From: Planctomycetota bacterium
GTDB lineage: Bacteria > Planctomycetota > JAJSAM01
Assembly (NCBI GenBank): GCA_029932425.1
Contig: JAOZQC010000022.1
Span: forward strand, 1 to 14,964
Direction of reading: 5' to 3'
Length of the DNA: 14,964 nucleotides
Each line of letters begins with the position of its first letter. Within the stretch, counting starts at the first letter, position 1. Made by a program: the position numbers and the translations under genes. This document shows positions 7,562 to 14,964 of this stretch, piece after piece. The notes under the pieces are model-generated. The model ran no database searches. It had not been told where the DNA came from and was given only the letters and a program-made list of their open reading frames with translations.

Positions 7562-7633
7562 CGTGGCGTCCCTGCGAACTCGCCGCCTGCCGCCGGCCGC
7601 TGTACTCTGGTGTGAGGGCAGGGAGACTGGAAC

Positions 7634-9607
7634 ATGGGACTTCATCCGCTCGACTGGCTGACCGTCGTCGTCTATCTCGCCATCATGGTGGCCATCGCCG
7701 TCTTCTTCACGAGGTTCATGAAGGGGGCCAAGGACTTCTTCGCGGGCGGGCGGCGGATCCCGTGGTGGGTGGCGGGGATCTCGCTCTACATGGGGCTCTT
7801 CTCCTCCTGGACCTTCAGCGGCGCGGCCAGCCTCGTCTACCGGACGGGGTGGTACGGGCTCCTCTACTTCGCGACCTGGCCGGTCGGCTTCTTCATCGGG
7901 TTCATGCTCGCGGCGAAGCGATGCCGCCGGAGCCGGGTTGTCTCCCCCATCGAGTACGTCGAGACCCGCTTCAACCGCGGGACCCACACGGCGCTCTCCG
8001 TGGTGTTCGGCCTCTCGCTGCTCTACTGGCCCATCCAGCACATGGCCGCCCTGGGCAAGATGGTCGGGCCCATGCTCGTGCCGGGCTCCGAGACGGCCAT
8101 CGTGATCACGATCCTCGTGATCGCCATGCTGGTCCTCGTCTACAGCTTCTCCGGAGGGCTCTGGGCGGTCTGCGTCACGGACGCCGTCCAGGCCTTCCTG
8201 GTGGTGGGGATCGTGGTGGTCCTGCTCGGGACGATCGTAGCCGAGCACACTGAGCTGTTCGCCCAGCTACCGGCGTTCTCCATCCACGCTCCCGCGAGCG
8301 AGGCCAGCTACGACACTTGGTTCCTCGCCGGATACACCCTGCAGGGGATTTTCTCCGCGGCCATGGGCGACCGGGCCCAGCGGTACTACAGCGTCCGGGA
8401 CGAGCGGGCCGTCATGAAGCTGGGGCTCCTGACGACCGGGCTCTTCTGCATGGGCCCGGTGCTCTTCGGGCTCATCCCCTTCCTGGCCACCGTCGTGTGG
8501 CCCGACCCCGGAACGATCCCGGGCTTCGCGGGCCTGAAGAACCCCCAGGAGGGCGTCTTCGTCGCGATGGCGGCGATGCACCTGCCGCCGGGCATCCTGG
8601 GGATGTTCATCGCCGCGATGCTGGCCGCCACGATGTCGGCCACGGACACCTGCTGGAACGCGGCATCGGCCATCTTCTCGCTGGACCTCTACAAGCGAAA
8701 GCTCCGGCCGGACGCCAGCGACCGCCGGGTGATGACGGTCGGGCGGATCGCCATCGTGGTCTTCTTTCTCATCGCGGTGGCGGGAGCGATCGCGATCACC
8801 GTGGAAGGGGTCAAGCTCGATATCATCGGGGTGACCGTCGGGCTCCTCGCGGGCGTGGCGGTCTCCATCCCCCTGACGCTCGGGCTCGTGGTCCGGAGGG
8901 TCTCGCGGTGGGCCGCCGTGGGGGCCGTCGTGGTCGGCACGCTCGCCGCGGGGGTCTGCAGCGACCTCAAGGTCTTCGGTCCCCTCGAGGTCATCGGCTT
9001 CCTGAAGTACCCGTTCGGACTCCGGATCTTCTTCATCGTTCTCGTGACCCTCGCCGTCTTCCTCCTGTCCCGGCCGATGGGGCGCCTGGGCCGGCGCTGG
9101 CCGGCCACCATCGTCGCCTCGACCGCGGCGGGCGTCGGGCTATGGTTCTTCTTCCGGCACCTGCACACGAACGCCGTGCTCGACGGCGCGGCGCCCGCGG
9201 AGGGGTCGCCCGGGCCAGGTGACTACGAGCTGGCGATGGCATTCGCCTCGGTGGCCTTCGGGTTGCTCTTCTGCCTCTTCTGCCGCCTGTACGGCCGCCA
9301 CCTCGACGAGCCCGAGGCGGACGTGGACGAGTTCTTCCGCCTGCTCGAGAAGCCCATCGATGTCGCGAAAGAGGTGGGCGGCGAGCGCGAGACGGCCGGC
9401 GTCTACCCGTTCGTCGGCGTCATCGTCCTCGGGCTGGCCGTGATGTCCCTTGCGTTGCTCCTCTTCCCTGCGGGACGCTCCCACCCCGCGGTCAACGTCT
9501 CGCTGGCGGGGATCCTCACCCTCGTCGGACTTGCGATCATGAGGGGCGGGCGGCAGGTCCTGCGCGAGATCCGGGAAGCGCGCGCGAAACGGGAGGCGGA
9601 CGAGTGA
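7634..9607 (+). CDS. Sodium:solute symporter (SSS/SLC5 family), long form
   Basis: Predicted 657-residue membrane transporter, clearly SSS but only distantly similar to the one at 5057. It begins MGLHPLDWLTVVVYL and has the KDFFAGGRRIPWWVAG segment, the YSFSGGLWAVCVTDAVQ stretch, and a core-helix motif MSATDTCWN where the other symporter has SSVDSTLN, so the Ser pair is changed to Ser-Ala. After the usual core it carries a C-terminal extension: more hydrophobic helices, a charged cytoplasmic-type segment (PEADVDEFFRLLEKPIDVAKE), and two final helices. The start has GGGAG at 7621-7625, eight bases upstream. A 72-base gap, the largest in the cluster, precedes it and shows no clear terminator. 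Its stop overlaps the aminotransferase start by four bases. The substrate is unknown; a product of the lyases is a reasonable guess. Confidence 0.92.
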   Translation: MGLHPLDWLTVVVYLAIMVAIAVFFTRFMKGAKDFFAGGRRIPWWVAGISLYMGLFSSWTFSGAASLVYRTGWYGLLYFATWPVGFFIGFMLAAKRCRRSRVVSPIEYVETRFNRGTHTALSVVFGLSLLYWPIQHMAALGKMVGPMLVPGSETAIVITILVIAMLVLVYSFSGGLWAVCVTDAVQAFLVVGIVVVLLGTIVAEHTELFAQLPAFSIHAPASEASYDTWFLAGYTLQGIFSAAMGDRAQRYYSVRDERAVMKLGLLTTGLFCMGPVLFGLIPFLATVVWPDPGTIPGFAGLKNPQEGVFVAMAAMHLPPGILGMFIAAMLAATMSATDTCWNAASAIFSLDLYKRKLRPDASDRRVMTVGRIAIVVFFLIAVAGAIAITVEGVKLDIIGVTVGLLAGVAVSIPLTLGLVVRRVSRWAAVGAVVVGTLAAGVCSDLKVFGPLEVIGFLKYPFGLRIFFIVLVTLAVFLLSRPMGRLGRRWPATIVASTAAGVGLWFFFRHLHTNAVLDGAAPAEGSPGPGDYELAMAFASVAFGLLFCLFCRLYGRHLDEPEADVDEFFRLLEKPIDVAKEVGGERETAGVYPFVGVIVLGLAVMSLALLLFPAGRSHPAVNVSLAGILTLVGLAIMRGGRQVLREIREARAKREADE

Positions 9608-10809
9608 CGGCGAAGCTGGCCGCCCATGGCGGACCGAAGGTCCGTGACGAGCCCCTCGTCCGGCCCGAACACGCCCGCGCGAGGTTCGGGGAGGAGGAGA
9701 GGCGCGCCCTCGCGGAGGTCATGGACTCCGGACACCTCTGCAGCGTGACGGGAGAGCGGACCAGGGCGTTCGAGCGCCGGGTGGCCGACTGCTTCGGCGC
9801 CGCGGGCGCGGCGGCGGTGACCAGCGGGACGGCGGCCATCCACTGCGCGCTGGCGGCGGTCGGCGTCGGGCCCGGAGATGAGGTCGTCACCTCGCCCATC
9901 ACCGACATGGGCTCCGTGATCCCGATCCTGGCGCTTTCCGCGGTGCCGGTCTTCGCCGACGTGGACCCCGAGACGTGGAACATCACGGCGGAGACCATCG
10001 CCCAGGTGCTGACGCCACGTACGACGGCGATCATCGTCGTCCACCTCGCGGGCCAGTCCTGCGTGATGGCGCCGATCCTCGATCTCGCGGGGGAGCGCGG
10101 GCTCAAAGTGATCGAGGATTGCGCGCAGAGCTACCTCGGAACGTGCAACGGCCGGCCCGTGGGGACGATGGGTGACGCCGGCTGTTTCAGCCTGAACGAC
10201 TACAAGCACATCAGTTGCGGCGACGGGGGATTCGTCATCTCGAAGGACCTCGGAGTCGTCTCCCGCGCCCGACTCTTCGCCGACAAGGGCTACGACCGGA
10301 CCGGTCCCGCCCGCGACTCCCTCGTCTTCGGCATGAACTACCGGATGACGGAGTTGCAGGCAGCCGTGGCGTCCGTCCAGATCGAGAAGGTCGACGGGAT
10401 CGTCCGCCGCCGCCGGGAGTTCGCGGCGCTGCTTTCCGGGTTGCTCGAGGGGATCGAAGCCGTCCGACGCCCCCGGGTGGCGCCCGGCGTCGAGCACTCG
10501 TGGTGGTTCTACCCGTTCACGGTCGACCTGGACGCCGTGGGGACGGACGCCGCGACCTTCGCCGGGGAGGTCACCGCCGAGGGGATCCCCGTCACCTTCC
10601 CCTACCTCGCGAAGCCGGTCTATCTCTTCAGGACGATGCAGAGCGGGAAGCACCCGGTTGAGGCCACGTACCGGAAGGGCCTGTGTCCGGACGCGGAGAA
10701 GGCTCTCGGGGAGATGATGGTCCTCCCCTGCACCGAGTTCCTCTCGGAGCGGGACGCCTGGGACATCGCGACGGCCCTGCGGAAGGTCTGCGAGTATCAC
10801 ACCGGTTAG
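9604..10809 (+). CDS. DegT/DnrJ/EryC1/StrS family PLP aminotransferase
   Basis: Predicted 401-residue cytoplasmic enzyme of the sugar aminotransferase family, of full family length. Visible landmarks are the N-terminal GGPKVRDEPL; VTSGTAAIHCAL for phosphate binding; VIEDCAQ with D172, expected to contact the pyridine nitrogen; SLNDYKHISCGDGG with K201 as the expected PLP Schiff-base lysine; NYRMTELQAA; and the C-terminal YRKGLCPDAEKAL segment. All key residues are present, so it is probably active. GTG 9604 overlaps the symporter stop (GTGA) and has GGGAGG at 9591-9596. Family members usually make amino sugars from keto sugars. Inside a degradation operon it could instead remove or move an amino group on an imported sugar; this is inference. 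No partner oxidoreductase is present in the window. Confidence 0.92.
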   Translation: MTAKLAAHGGPKVRDEPLVRPEHARARFGEEERRALAEVMDSGHLCSVTGERTRAFERRVADCFGAAGAAAVTSGTAAIHCALAAVGVGPGDEVVTSPITDMGSVIPILALSAVPVFADVDPETWNITAETIAQVLTPRTTAIIVVHLAGQSCVMAPILDLAGERGLKVIEDCAQSYLGTCNGRPVGTMGDAGCFSLNDYKHISCGDGGFVISKDLGVVSRARLFADKGYDRTGPARDSLVFGMNYRMTELQAAVASVQIEKVDGIVRRRREFAALLSGLLEGIEAVRRPRVAPGVEHSWWFYPFTVDLDAVGTDAATFAGEVTAEGIPVTFPYLAKPVYLFRTMQSGKHPVEATYRKGLCPDAEKALGEMMVLPCTEFLSERDAWDIATALRKVCEYHTG

Positions 10810-10810
10810 A

Positions 10811-10815
10811 GGAGG
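10811..10815 (+). promoter_or_regulatory. Ribosome binding site supporting a TTG start
   Basis: GGAGG lies directly after the aminotransferase stop and seven bases before TTG 10823. That TTG gives a complete lipoprotein signal peptide, so this site decides the rare start codon. Confidence 0.75.
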
Positions 10816-10822
10816 CGGGGTC

Positions 10823-13800
10823 TTGACACTGAAAGCGTGCCTTGGCGGCGTCCTGCTCGCCGCCGCGCTGGCCGGATGCACGACGAAGACGCCGGGACCG
10901 CCGTTCCTGGCGGCGACCCCCTGCGCGACCCCTCCCGTCGTCGACGGGATGCTCGACGACGAGTGCTGGCGGGACGCGGCCGTGGCTGCGGACTTCTCGC
11001 TCCTTCGCGAGGACGGGCCCGCCGGGAACGGGACGACCGTCCGGGTCACCTACGACGACACGTGCGTCTACTTCGGCTTCACGTGCCCCGACCACCGGGC
11101 GGGGGAGCTCGTGACGAGGGAGACGGAGCACGACGCGGCCGTCTGCCGTGACGACTGCATCGACCTCTTCCTGGATCTCTCCCGCGACTACAAGAACTAC
11201 TTCCACTTCATCGTTAGCCCAAGGGGCGTGACGAGTGACTCCTCCGTCGAGCTGGTGGACGACTTCGTCGACATCTACTACGACTGGGAGCCCGCCTACC
11301 GCGTCCGGACCTCCGTGACGGCGGACGCCTGGTTCGCCGAGTTCGCCGTGCCCTTTTCGAGTCTCATGACCGGGGTGGCGCGGCCGAGCGTCTTCGCGGA
11401 CCGCAAGGAGAACGAGAGGAGCGCCTTCTCACTCCTCGCGCCACCCGCCTCTGATCCCGGGACGGTGTGGAACGTGAACTTCTGCCGCCGGAAGAGGACC
11501 GATCCGGACGCTCTCTCCTCCTGGTCGCCGTGCTGCGACAGCTTCTACTCACCGTACCAGTTCGGCCACCTCCTCTTCGCCGGGAGCCTCTCGCGGAGCG
11601 GGATCTCGAACGCGCGGGAGCGCGCGGAGGAGGCGCGCGCCGGTGCCGTCGCGGAGAAGAACCGGGTCGAGCGGGCCCGACTCGCGCCGATCCTCGCAGA
11701 GATCGGCGGCGAATGGAGGGACGTCCACCGGAGGGGCCTCTTCCAGGGCTCGGTGAGCACGAACGGGAAGCTCCGGATCCCGAATTACGCCCGCCTCACC
11801 GGACAGGGCCGGGTGGTTCTCGACGAGGTCATCCCCCCCCTCTCGGGCGAAGCCGTCGAGAAGATCCTCGCCAGGAGGACCCCGAGGCTCGCCTTCGACG
11901 AGGAGTCGCTCGAGGAGCTGCGGCGGCGGATCGAGAGCGATGCGCCCGTCCGGGAGCAGTGGAAGAGACTCGAGGAGGAGGCGGACGGTCTCCTCGCGGG
12001 GCCCCTCCGTGACTTCACTCCGAACGAGATGCAGCAGGACCGGAACTGCGTGCCCCGGGAGCAGGCCAAGAGCGCCGCGGCGGGGTACGGCCGGCTCTCC
12101 AGCGTGCGGACGAAGTGCGCTCTGGCCCACGCGATCTCGGGGAGGAGGGAGTACGCCGAGAAGGCCTGGGAGGCTCAGTCCAGGCTCATCGAGCACTTCG
12201 AGCGATACCAGGTCTTCCGGTCGGCGGACAACTGGTACTCGATCTGGGACCCCTCCTACGAGGTCGTGAGCTCCACCCTCGCCTACGACCTCCTCGCGGG
12301 CTCGGGCGTGCTCTCGAGGGAGGAGAAGGTCCGCCTCGTGGAGTTCATCCGGCGGCTCGGCTACCGGGTGGACTACTGCGTGCGCCACTCCGAGATGGTG
12401 GGGAACCACCAGTACATGTGGACGGCCAACCTGGGCCGGATGGCGCTCTACTTCCCCGAGTTCCCCGAGCGGGAGCGATGGCTCGCCGACGTCGAGCGCA
12501 GGATGCCGATGCTCTACGCGGACATCCTCCAAGACGGAGGCCAGGTGGAGCGCAGCCCCGGCCACCACACCTTCGGCCTGAGCTTCCTGGTAGGGTACGC
12601 GATCACGAGGAAGCGGCTCCTCGGGGAGGACGTCTTCTCCCGGGAGATCGACGGCAAGAGCCTCGGGATGGCGGTTTCCTGGATGGCCAAGATCGCGACG
12701 CCGCTCGGAGAGCAGCCCGCGGTGAACGACTCGAAGCGGCCCCGGCTGGGGAAGTACTTCTTCCTGCTGGACGTGATCGACGCGTTCGGACGGGGCGACC
12801 TGCTGCGGGCCGGGAAGATCGACACCTCGGGCCTCCCGCTCCTGCACCTCGTCTCCGAGACGATCCGCCCGGCGGACCCCGCCTTCACATCGGTGCTCCT
12901 GCCCGACACCGGCTTCGCCGTGATGCGGGACGGCTGGGACGCGGACTCGAAGTACCTCCTCTTCGACTACGGCCCCCACGGCGCGTGGCACGGGCACTAC
13001 GACAAGATGAGCTTCGTCCTGTACGCGGACGGGGTCGGCTGGGTTCTCGACGCCGGGTCCTCGCCACACTACTGCGTCTACACCGAGGAGCACAACCGCT
13101 GGCACAAGCAGACCGTCGCCCACAACACGGTGCTGGTGGACGGGAAGAGCCAGGAGGCCGTCACCGGCACCCTTCGCCGCTGGGAGACCGGGGAGGACTT
13201 CGACCTCGTCTCCGCGAGCCACGACGGGTATCCGGGGATCATCCACACGAGGACGATCTTCCATCCCCGGGGGGAGTACTTCCTGGTCCACGACCATCTG
13301 AGGGCCCGGGACGGAGAGCCGCACCGCTATCGCTGGCTGCTCCACGTGAACGGCCGGCTCGGCGCGCACGACAGGGAATCGATCGCCTTCACGCGGAACG
13401 GCCGGGGGCTTTTGGTGCTACCCGCCGACCCGGAGAGCATCGACTCGCTCACCGTGGAACAGGGCCTCTGCATCGACACCACGGGCAAGCGGACGACCCC
13501 CGCGCGGAGCGACGGCCGCTGGACGCCCGGCGACCCAGGCTGGGCGTACATCCCCTACATCGGGCTTTCGAAGACGACCGGCGCCGCGGAGACGGACTAC
13601 CTGGTGGTCCTCTTCCCGCACCGGGACGGGGCGAAGCCTCCCGCGGTGGAGGTGGCGAAGCTCCTCGGCGGGGTGGGGACGGGAGTCCGGATCCGGCACG
13701 GCGGCCTCGAGGACGTCTACGGGGAGCGGAGGCCCGGCGCGGACCGGACGGCGGAGCTCCCCCTGGGCGGATTCCGGACGGACGGGGACTTCTTCTTCGC

Positions 13801-13897
13801 CAGGATCGAGCGGGGAAACGTGACGCGGGCCGTGGTGGTCGGCGGCACGAGGCTCATTCGTGACGGCAAGCCGGTGAAGGCCCGGACGTACGAGTAG
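10823..13897 (+). CDS. Lipoprotein: CBM9-like domain fused to a heparinase II/III-like lyase
   Basis: Predicted 1,024-residue envelope lipoprotein. It uses a TTG start with a good ribosome binding site, then a signal peptide ending in a canonical lipobox, LAGC (C19). Residues about 30-240 resemble the family 9-like carbohydrate-binding domain (VVDGMLDDECW, then DLFLDLSRDYKNYFHF and WFAEFAVPF). A charged linker leads to an alpha-helical toroid with GNHQYMW (N528, H529) and QVERSPGHHTFG (E576, H581, H582). The C-terminal heparinase II/III beta-sandwich has FDYGPHGAWHGHYDKMSF (H723, H725, Y726) and AHNTVLVDGKSQ (H767). Asn-His plus a Tyr is the known catalytic arrangement in related lyases such as PL17, so a beta-eliminating polysaccharide lyase acting on a uronate-containing glycan is likely. 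The exact PL family cannot be told here. It lies 13 bases after the aminotransferase gene. The fused binding domain suggests it holds the polymer at the cell surface or in the periplasm. Confidence 0.88.
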   Translation: MTLKACLGGVLLAAALAGCTTKTPGPPFLAATPCATPPVVDGMLDDECWRDAAVAADFSLLREDGPAGNGTTVRVTYDDTCVYFGFTCPDHRAGELVTRETEHDAAVCRDDCIDLFLDLSRDYKNYFHFIVSPRGVTSDSSVELVDDFVDIYYDWEPAYRVRTSVTADAWFAEFAVPFSSLMTGVARPSVFADRKENERSAFSLLAPPASDPGTVWNVNFCRRKRTDPDALSSWSPCCDSFYSPYQFGHLLFAGSLSRSGISNARERAEEARAGAVAEKNRVERARLAPILAEIGGEWRDVHRRGLFQGSVSTNGKLRIPNYARLTGQGRVVLDEVIPPLSGEAVEKILARRTPRLAFDEESLEELRRRIESDAPVREQWKRLEEEADGLLAGPLRDFTPNEMQQDRNCVPREQAKSAAAGYGRLSSVRTKCALAHAISGRREYAEKAWEAQSRLIEHFERYQVFRSADNWYSIWDPSYEVVSSTLAYDLLAGSGVLSREEKVRLVEFIRRLGYRVDYCVRHSEMVGNHQYMWTANLGRMALYFPEFPERERWLADVERRMPMLYADILQDGGQVERSPGHHTFGLSFLVGYAITRKRLLGEDVFSREIDGKSLGMAVSWMAKIATPLGEQPAVNDSKRPRLGKYFFLLDVIDAFGRGDLLRAGKIDTSGLPLLHLVSETIRPADPAFTSVLLPDTGFAVMRDGWDADSKYLLFDYGPHGAWHGHYDKMSFVLYADGVGWVLDAGSSPHYCVYTEEHNRWHKQTVAHNTVLVDGKSQEAVTGTLRRWETGEDFDLVSASHDGYPGIIHTRTIFHPRGEYFLVHDHLRARDGEPHRYRWLLHVNGRLGAHDRESIAFTRNGRGLLVLPADPESIDSLTVEQGLCIDTTGKRTTPARSDGRWTPGDPGWAYIPYIGLSKTTGAAETDYLVVLFPHRDGAKPPAVEVAKLLGGVGTGVRIRHGGLEDVYGERRPGADRTAELPLGGFRTDGDFFFARIERGNVTRAVVVGGTRLIRDGKPVKARTYE

Positions 13898-13901
13898 GAG
13901 G
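13897..13901 (+). promoter_or_regulatory. Ribosome binding site for the last gene
   Basis: GGAGG overlaps the final base of the preceding stop codon and lies eight bases before ATG 13910. It supports both the start choice and coupling of the two lyase-like genes. Confidence 0.7.
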
Positions 13902-13909
13902 TGTTCGCG

Positions 13910-14964
13910 ATGTGGTGGAAGTCGGCGTTCCTATTCGCTCTCGCGGCGGCCGCGGGATGCGCGGGGGCTCCGGACGCCCCGGTCGTCGTCGACGAGCCGT
14001 CCGTCCGCCTCGAGGCGGAACTGAACCTCCATTTCAAGGACTTCACGGAGGTCACGCTCACCGAGACCTACATGGAGCGGTGGCGGGAGAAGCACGGCTA
14101 CCTCCCCGGCGCGCCGATGCTGACCGACGAGGAGTTCTTCGGAAGCCTCGACCTCCCGGACCTCGGGGCCGGAGATCCGGAGGTCGCCCTCGCGACGCAC
14201 TTCCGGGACCGGGTCGTCCCCTGCCGCGTCGAGGCGCGTCCGATCTCCGAGGAGCAGGGCGGCCGCGCCGTCGAGATCGCCGAGGCCTGTCTTCAAGACC
14301 CCGCCTTCCCCGACATAAGGTGGCCGCGGGAGAGGTTCGGGAGGGGGACCAAGGACGCCCGGTGGAACTGGGTCCCCTACCTCGTCCAGGCCTACCGGCA
14401 CACGGAGAACCTGAGGTACCTCCGCGGCGCGGCGGAGATGTTCGCCTACTGGCAGAAGACGGTGAGACCCCCGGCCGGGACCCCGCGGATCTGGCTCACC
14501 CCCTCGTTCATCGACAACCCCTGGGACGCGCACGTCGCCTCCGCCCGGCTCCACATGCTGGCCGTGGTGGACGGTCTCCTGAAGGACGTCTCCCTCGGCG
14601 AGATCCCCGCGGATCTCCGGCGCCCCTTCTACGAGTCGGTGCTGGAGCACGCCCGTTTCCTGGTCGCGGTCAACCCCGGCTTCCGGGCCGGGAACATCCA
14701 GATCCACCAGCTGATGCACCTGCTCGAGGCGGGCCTCGTGTTCCCCGAGTTCGAGGAAGCGCGGGGGTGGGTGGCGTTCGGGTGGAAGGGCCTGCTGAAG
14801 CACGCGTGGCTGGACCTCTTGCCGGACGGCGGGCTCTACGAGAGGTCGGCGGGGTACAACAACGCGGTCGTCCGGTTCTGGCGGCGGATCCTCGAGCTGT
14901 CGCGCGCGGCGGGCCTCGCGGAGCCGGCGTGGCTCGAGCCGAAGCTCCGGAAGGCCCAGGAGTG
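13910..14964 (+). CDS. Heparinase II/III-like lipoprotein, 3' end cut by window
   Basis: Open frame of 351 codons that runs off the window end. Its start has a strong ribosome binding site 12 bases after the previous gene. The N-terminus MWWKSAFLFALAAAAGC is a lipoprotein signal peptide with lipobox AAGC (C17). The rest resembles the helical N-terminal domain of heparinase II/III-type lyases: RWNWVPYLVQAYRHTENLRYL (within about 150-180), AGNIQIHQL (N262, I263, H266), LVFPEFEEARGW, and LLPDGGLYERSAGYNN (E311, Y316). The usual Asn-His pair reads Asn-Ile here, with a His three residues later. The beta-sandwich part would lie outside the window, so activity cannot be judged. It is only distantly similar to its neighbour. 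It may be a second lyase with another specificity, or an altered, non-catalytic homologue. Confidence 0.82.
   Translation, partial: MWWKSAFLFALAAAAGCAGAPDAPVVVDEPSVRLEAELNLHFKDFTEVTLTETYMERWREKHGYLPGAPMLTDEEFFGSLDLPDLGAGDPEVALATHFRDRVVPCRVEARPISEEQGGRAVEIAEACLQDPAFPDIRWPRERFGRGTKDARWNWVPYLVQAYRHTENLRYLRGAAEMFAYWQKTVRPPAGTPRIWLTPSFIDNPWDAHVASARLHMLAVVDGLLKDVSLGEIPADLRRPFYESVLEHARFLVAVNPGFRAGNIQIHQLMHLLEAGLVFPEFEEARGWVAFGWKGLLKHAWLDLLPDGGLYERSAGYNNAVVRFWRRILELSRAAGLAEPAWLEPKLRKAQE

Noticed and set aside
7562..7633. A terminator or internal promoter in the largest gap
   Set aside because: GC-rich partial palindromes occur, but there is no stable hairpin followed by a T-run and no convincing -35/-10 pair.
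9403..11049. A 548-codon - strand frame spanning the aminotransferase
   Set aside because: It crosses three confident + genes and has low-complexity composition; it is an antisense shadow.
1..14964. CRISPR arrays, tRNA/rRNA genes, riboswitches or phage genes
   Set aside because: No short regularly spaced repeats, cloverleaf-like sequences or phage or transposase proteins were seen on either strand.

Overview
The window is GC-rich, gene-dense bacterial DNA. Ten genes, the last cut by the window end, all lie on the + strand. Neighbours are separated by 1-72 bases or overlap by 4 bases, so this looks like one long catabolic operon. Strong Shine-Dalgarno sites (GGAGG type), several predicted lipoproteins and the mix of families suggest a Gram-negative polysaccharide degrader, perhaps of the Planctomycetota, Verrucomicrobiota or Lentisphaerota sort or a related uncultured phylum. 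No marker gene fixes the taxonomy, so this is only a guess.

Layout. Bases 1-315 hold no gene I can support. A sigma70-like promoter at 316-343 precedes two tandem family-9 glycoside hydrolases (378-2717 and 2740-5031). Next comes a sodium:solute symporter (5057-6562), then three small genes: two predicted two-helix membrane proteins and a 180-residue soluble protein with an internal repeat. A second, longer sodium:solute symporter follows (7634-9607), then a DegT/DnrJ/EryC1/StrS-type PLP aminotransferase (9604-10809). The block ends with a large lipoprotein that joins a CBM9-like domain to a heparinase II/III-like lyase (10823-13897), and the start of a second heparinase-like lipoprotein (13910 to the window end).

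How the genes may work together (inference). Exported or lipid-anchored lyases and GH9 enzymes would cut a complex, probably uronate-containing glycan outside the cytoplasm. The two Na+ symporters would import the small products, and the aminotransferase would act on an amino- or keto-sugar in the cytoplasm. There is no SusC/SusD pair, ABC transporter or regulator in the window.

The most striking feature is a direct repeat of about 1,152 bases with no difference that I could find (515-1666 and 2823-3974). It makes the front halves of the two GH9 genes identical, while their signal peptides and the back halves of their catalytic domains differ strongly. Each gene is therefore a mosaic, produced by recent gene conversion or partial duplication, or by an assembly error.
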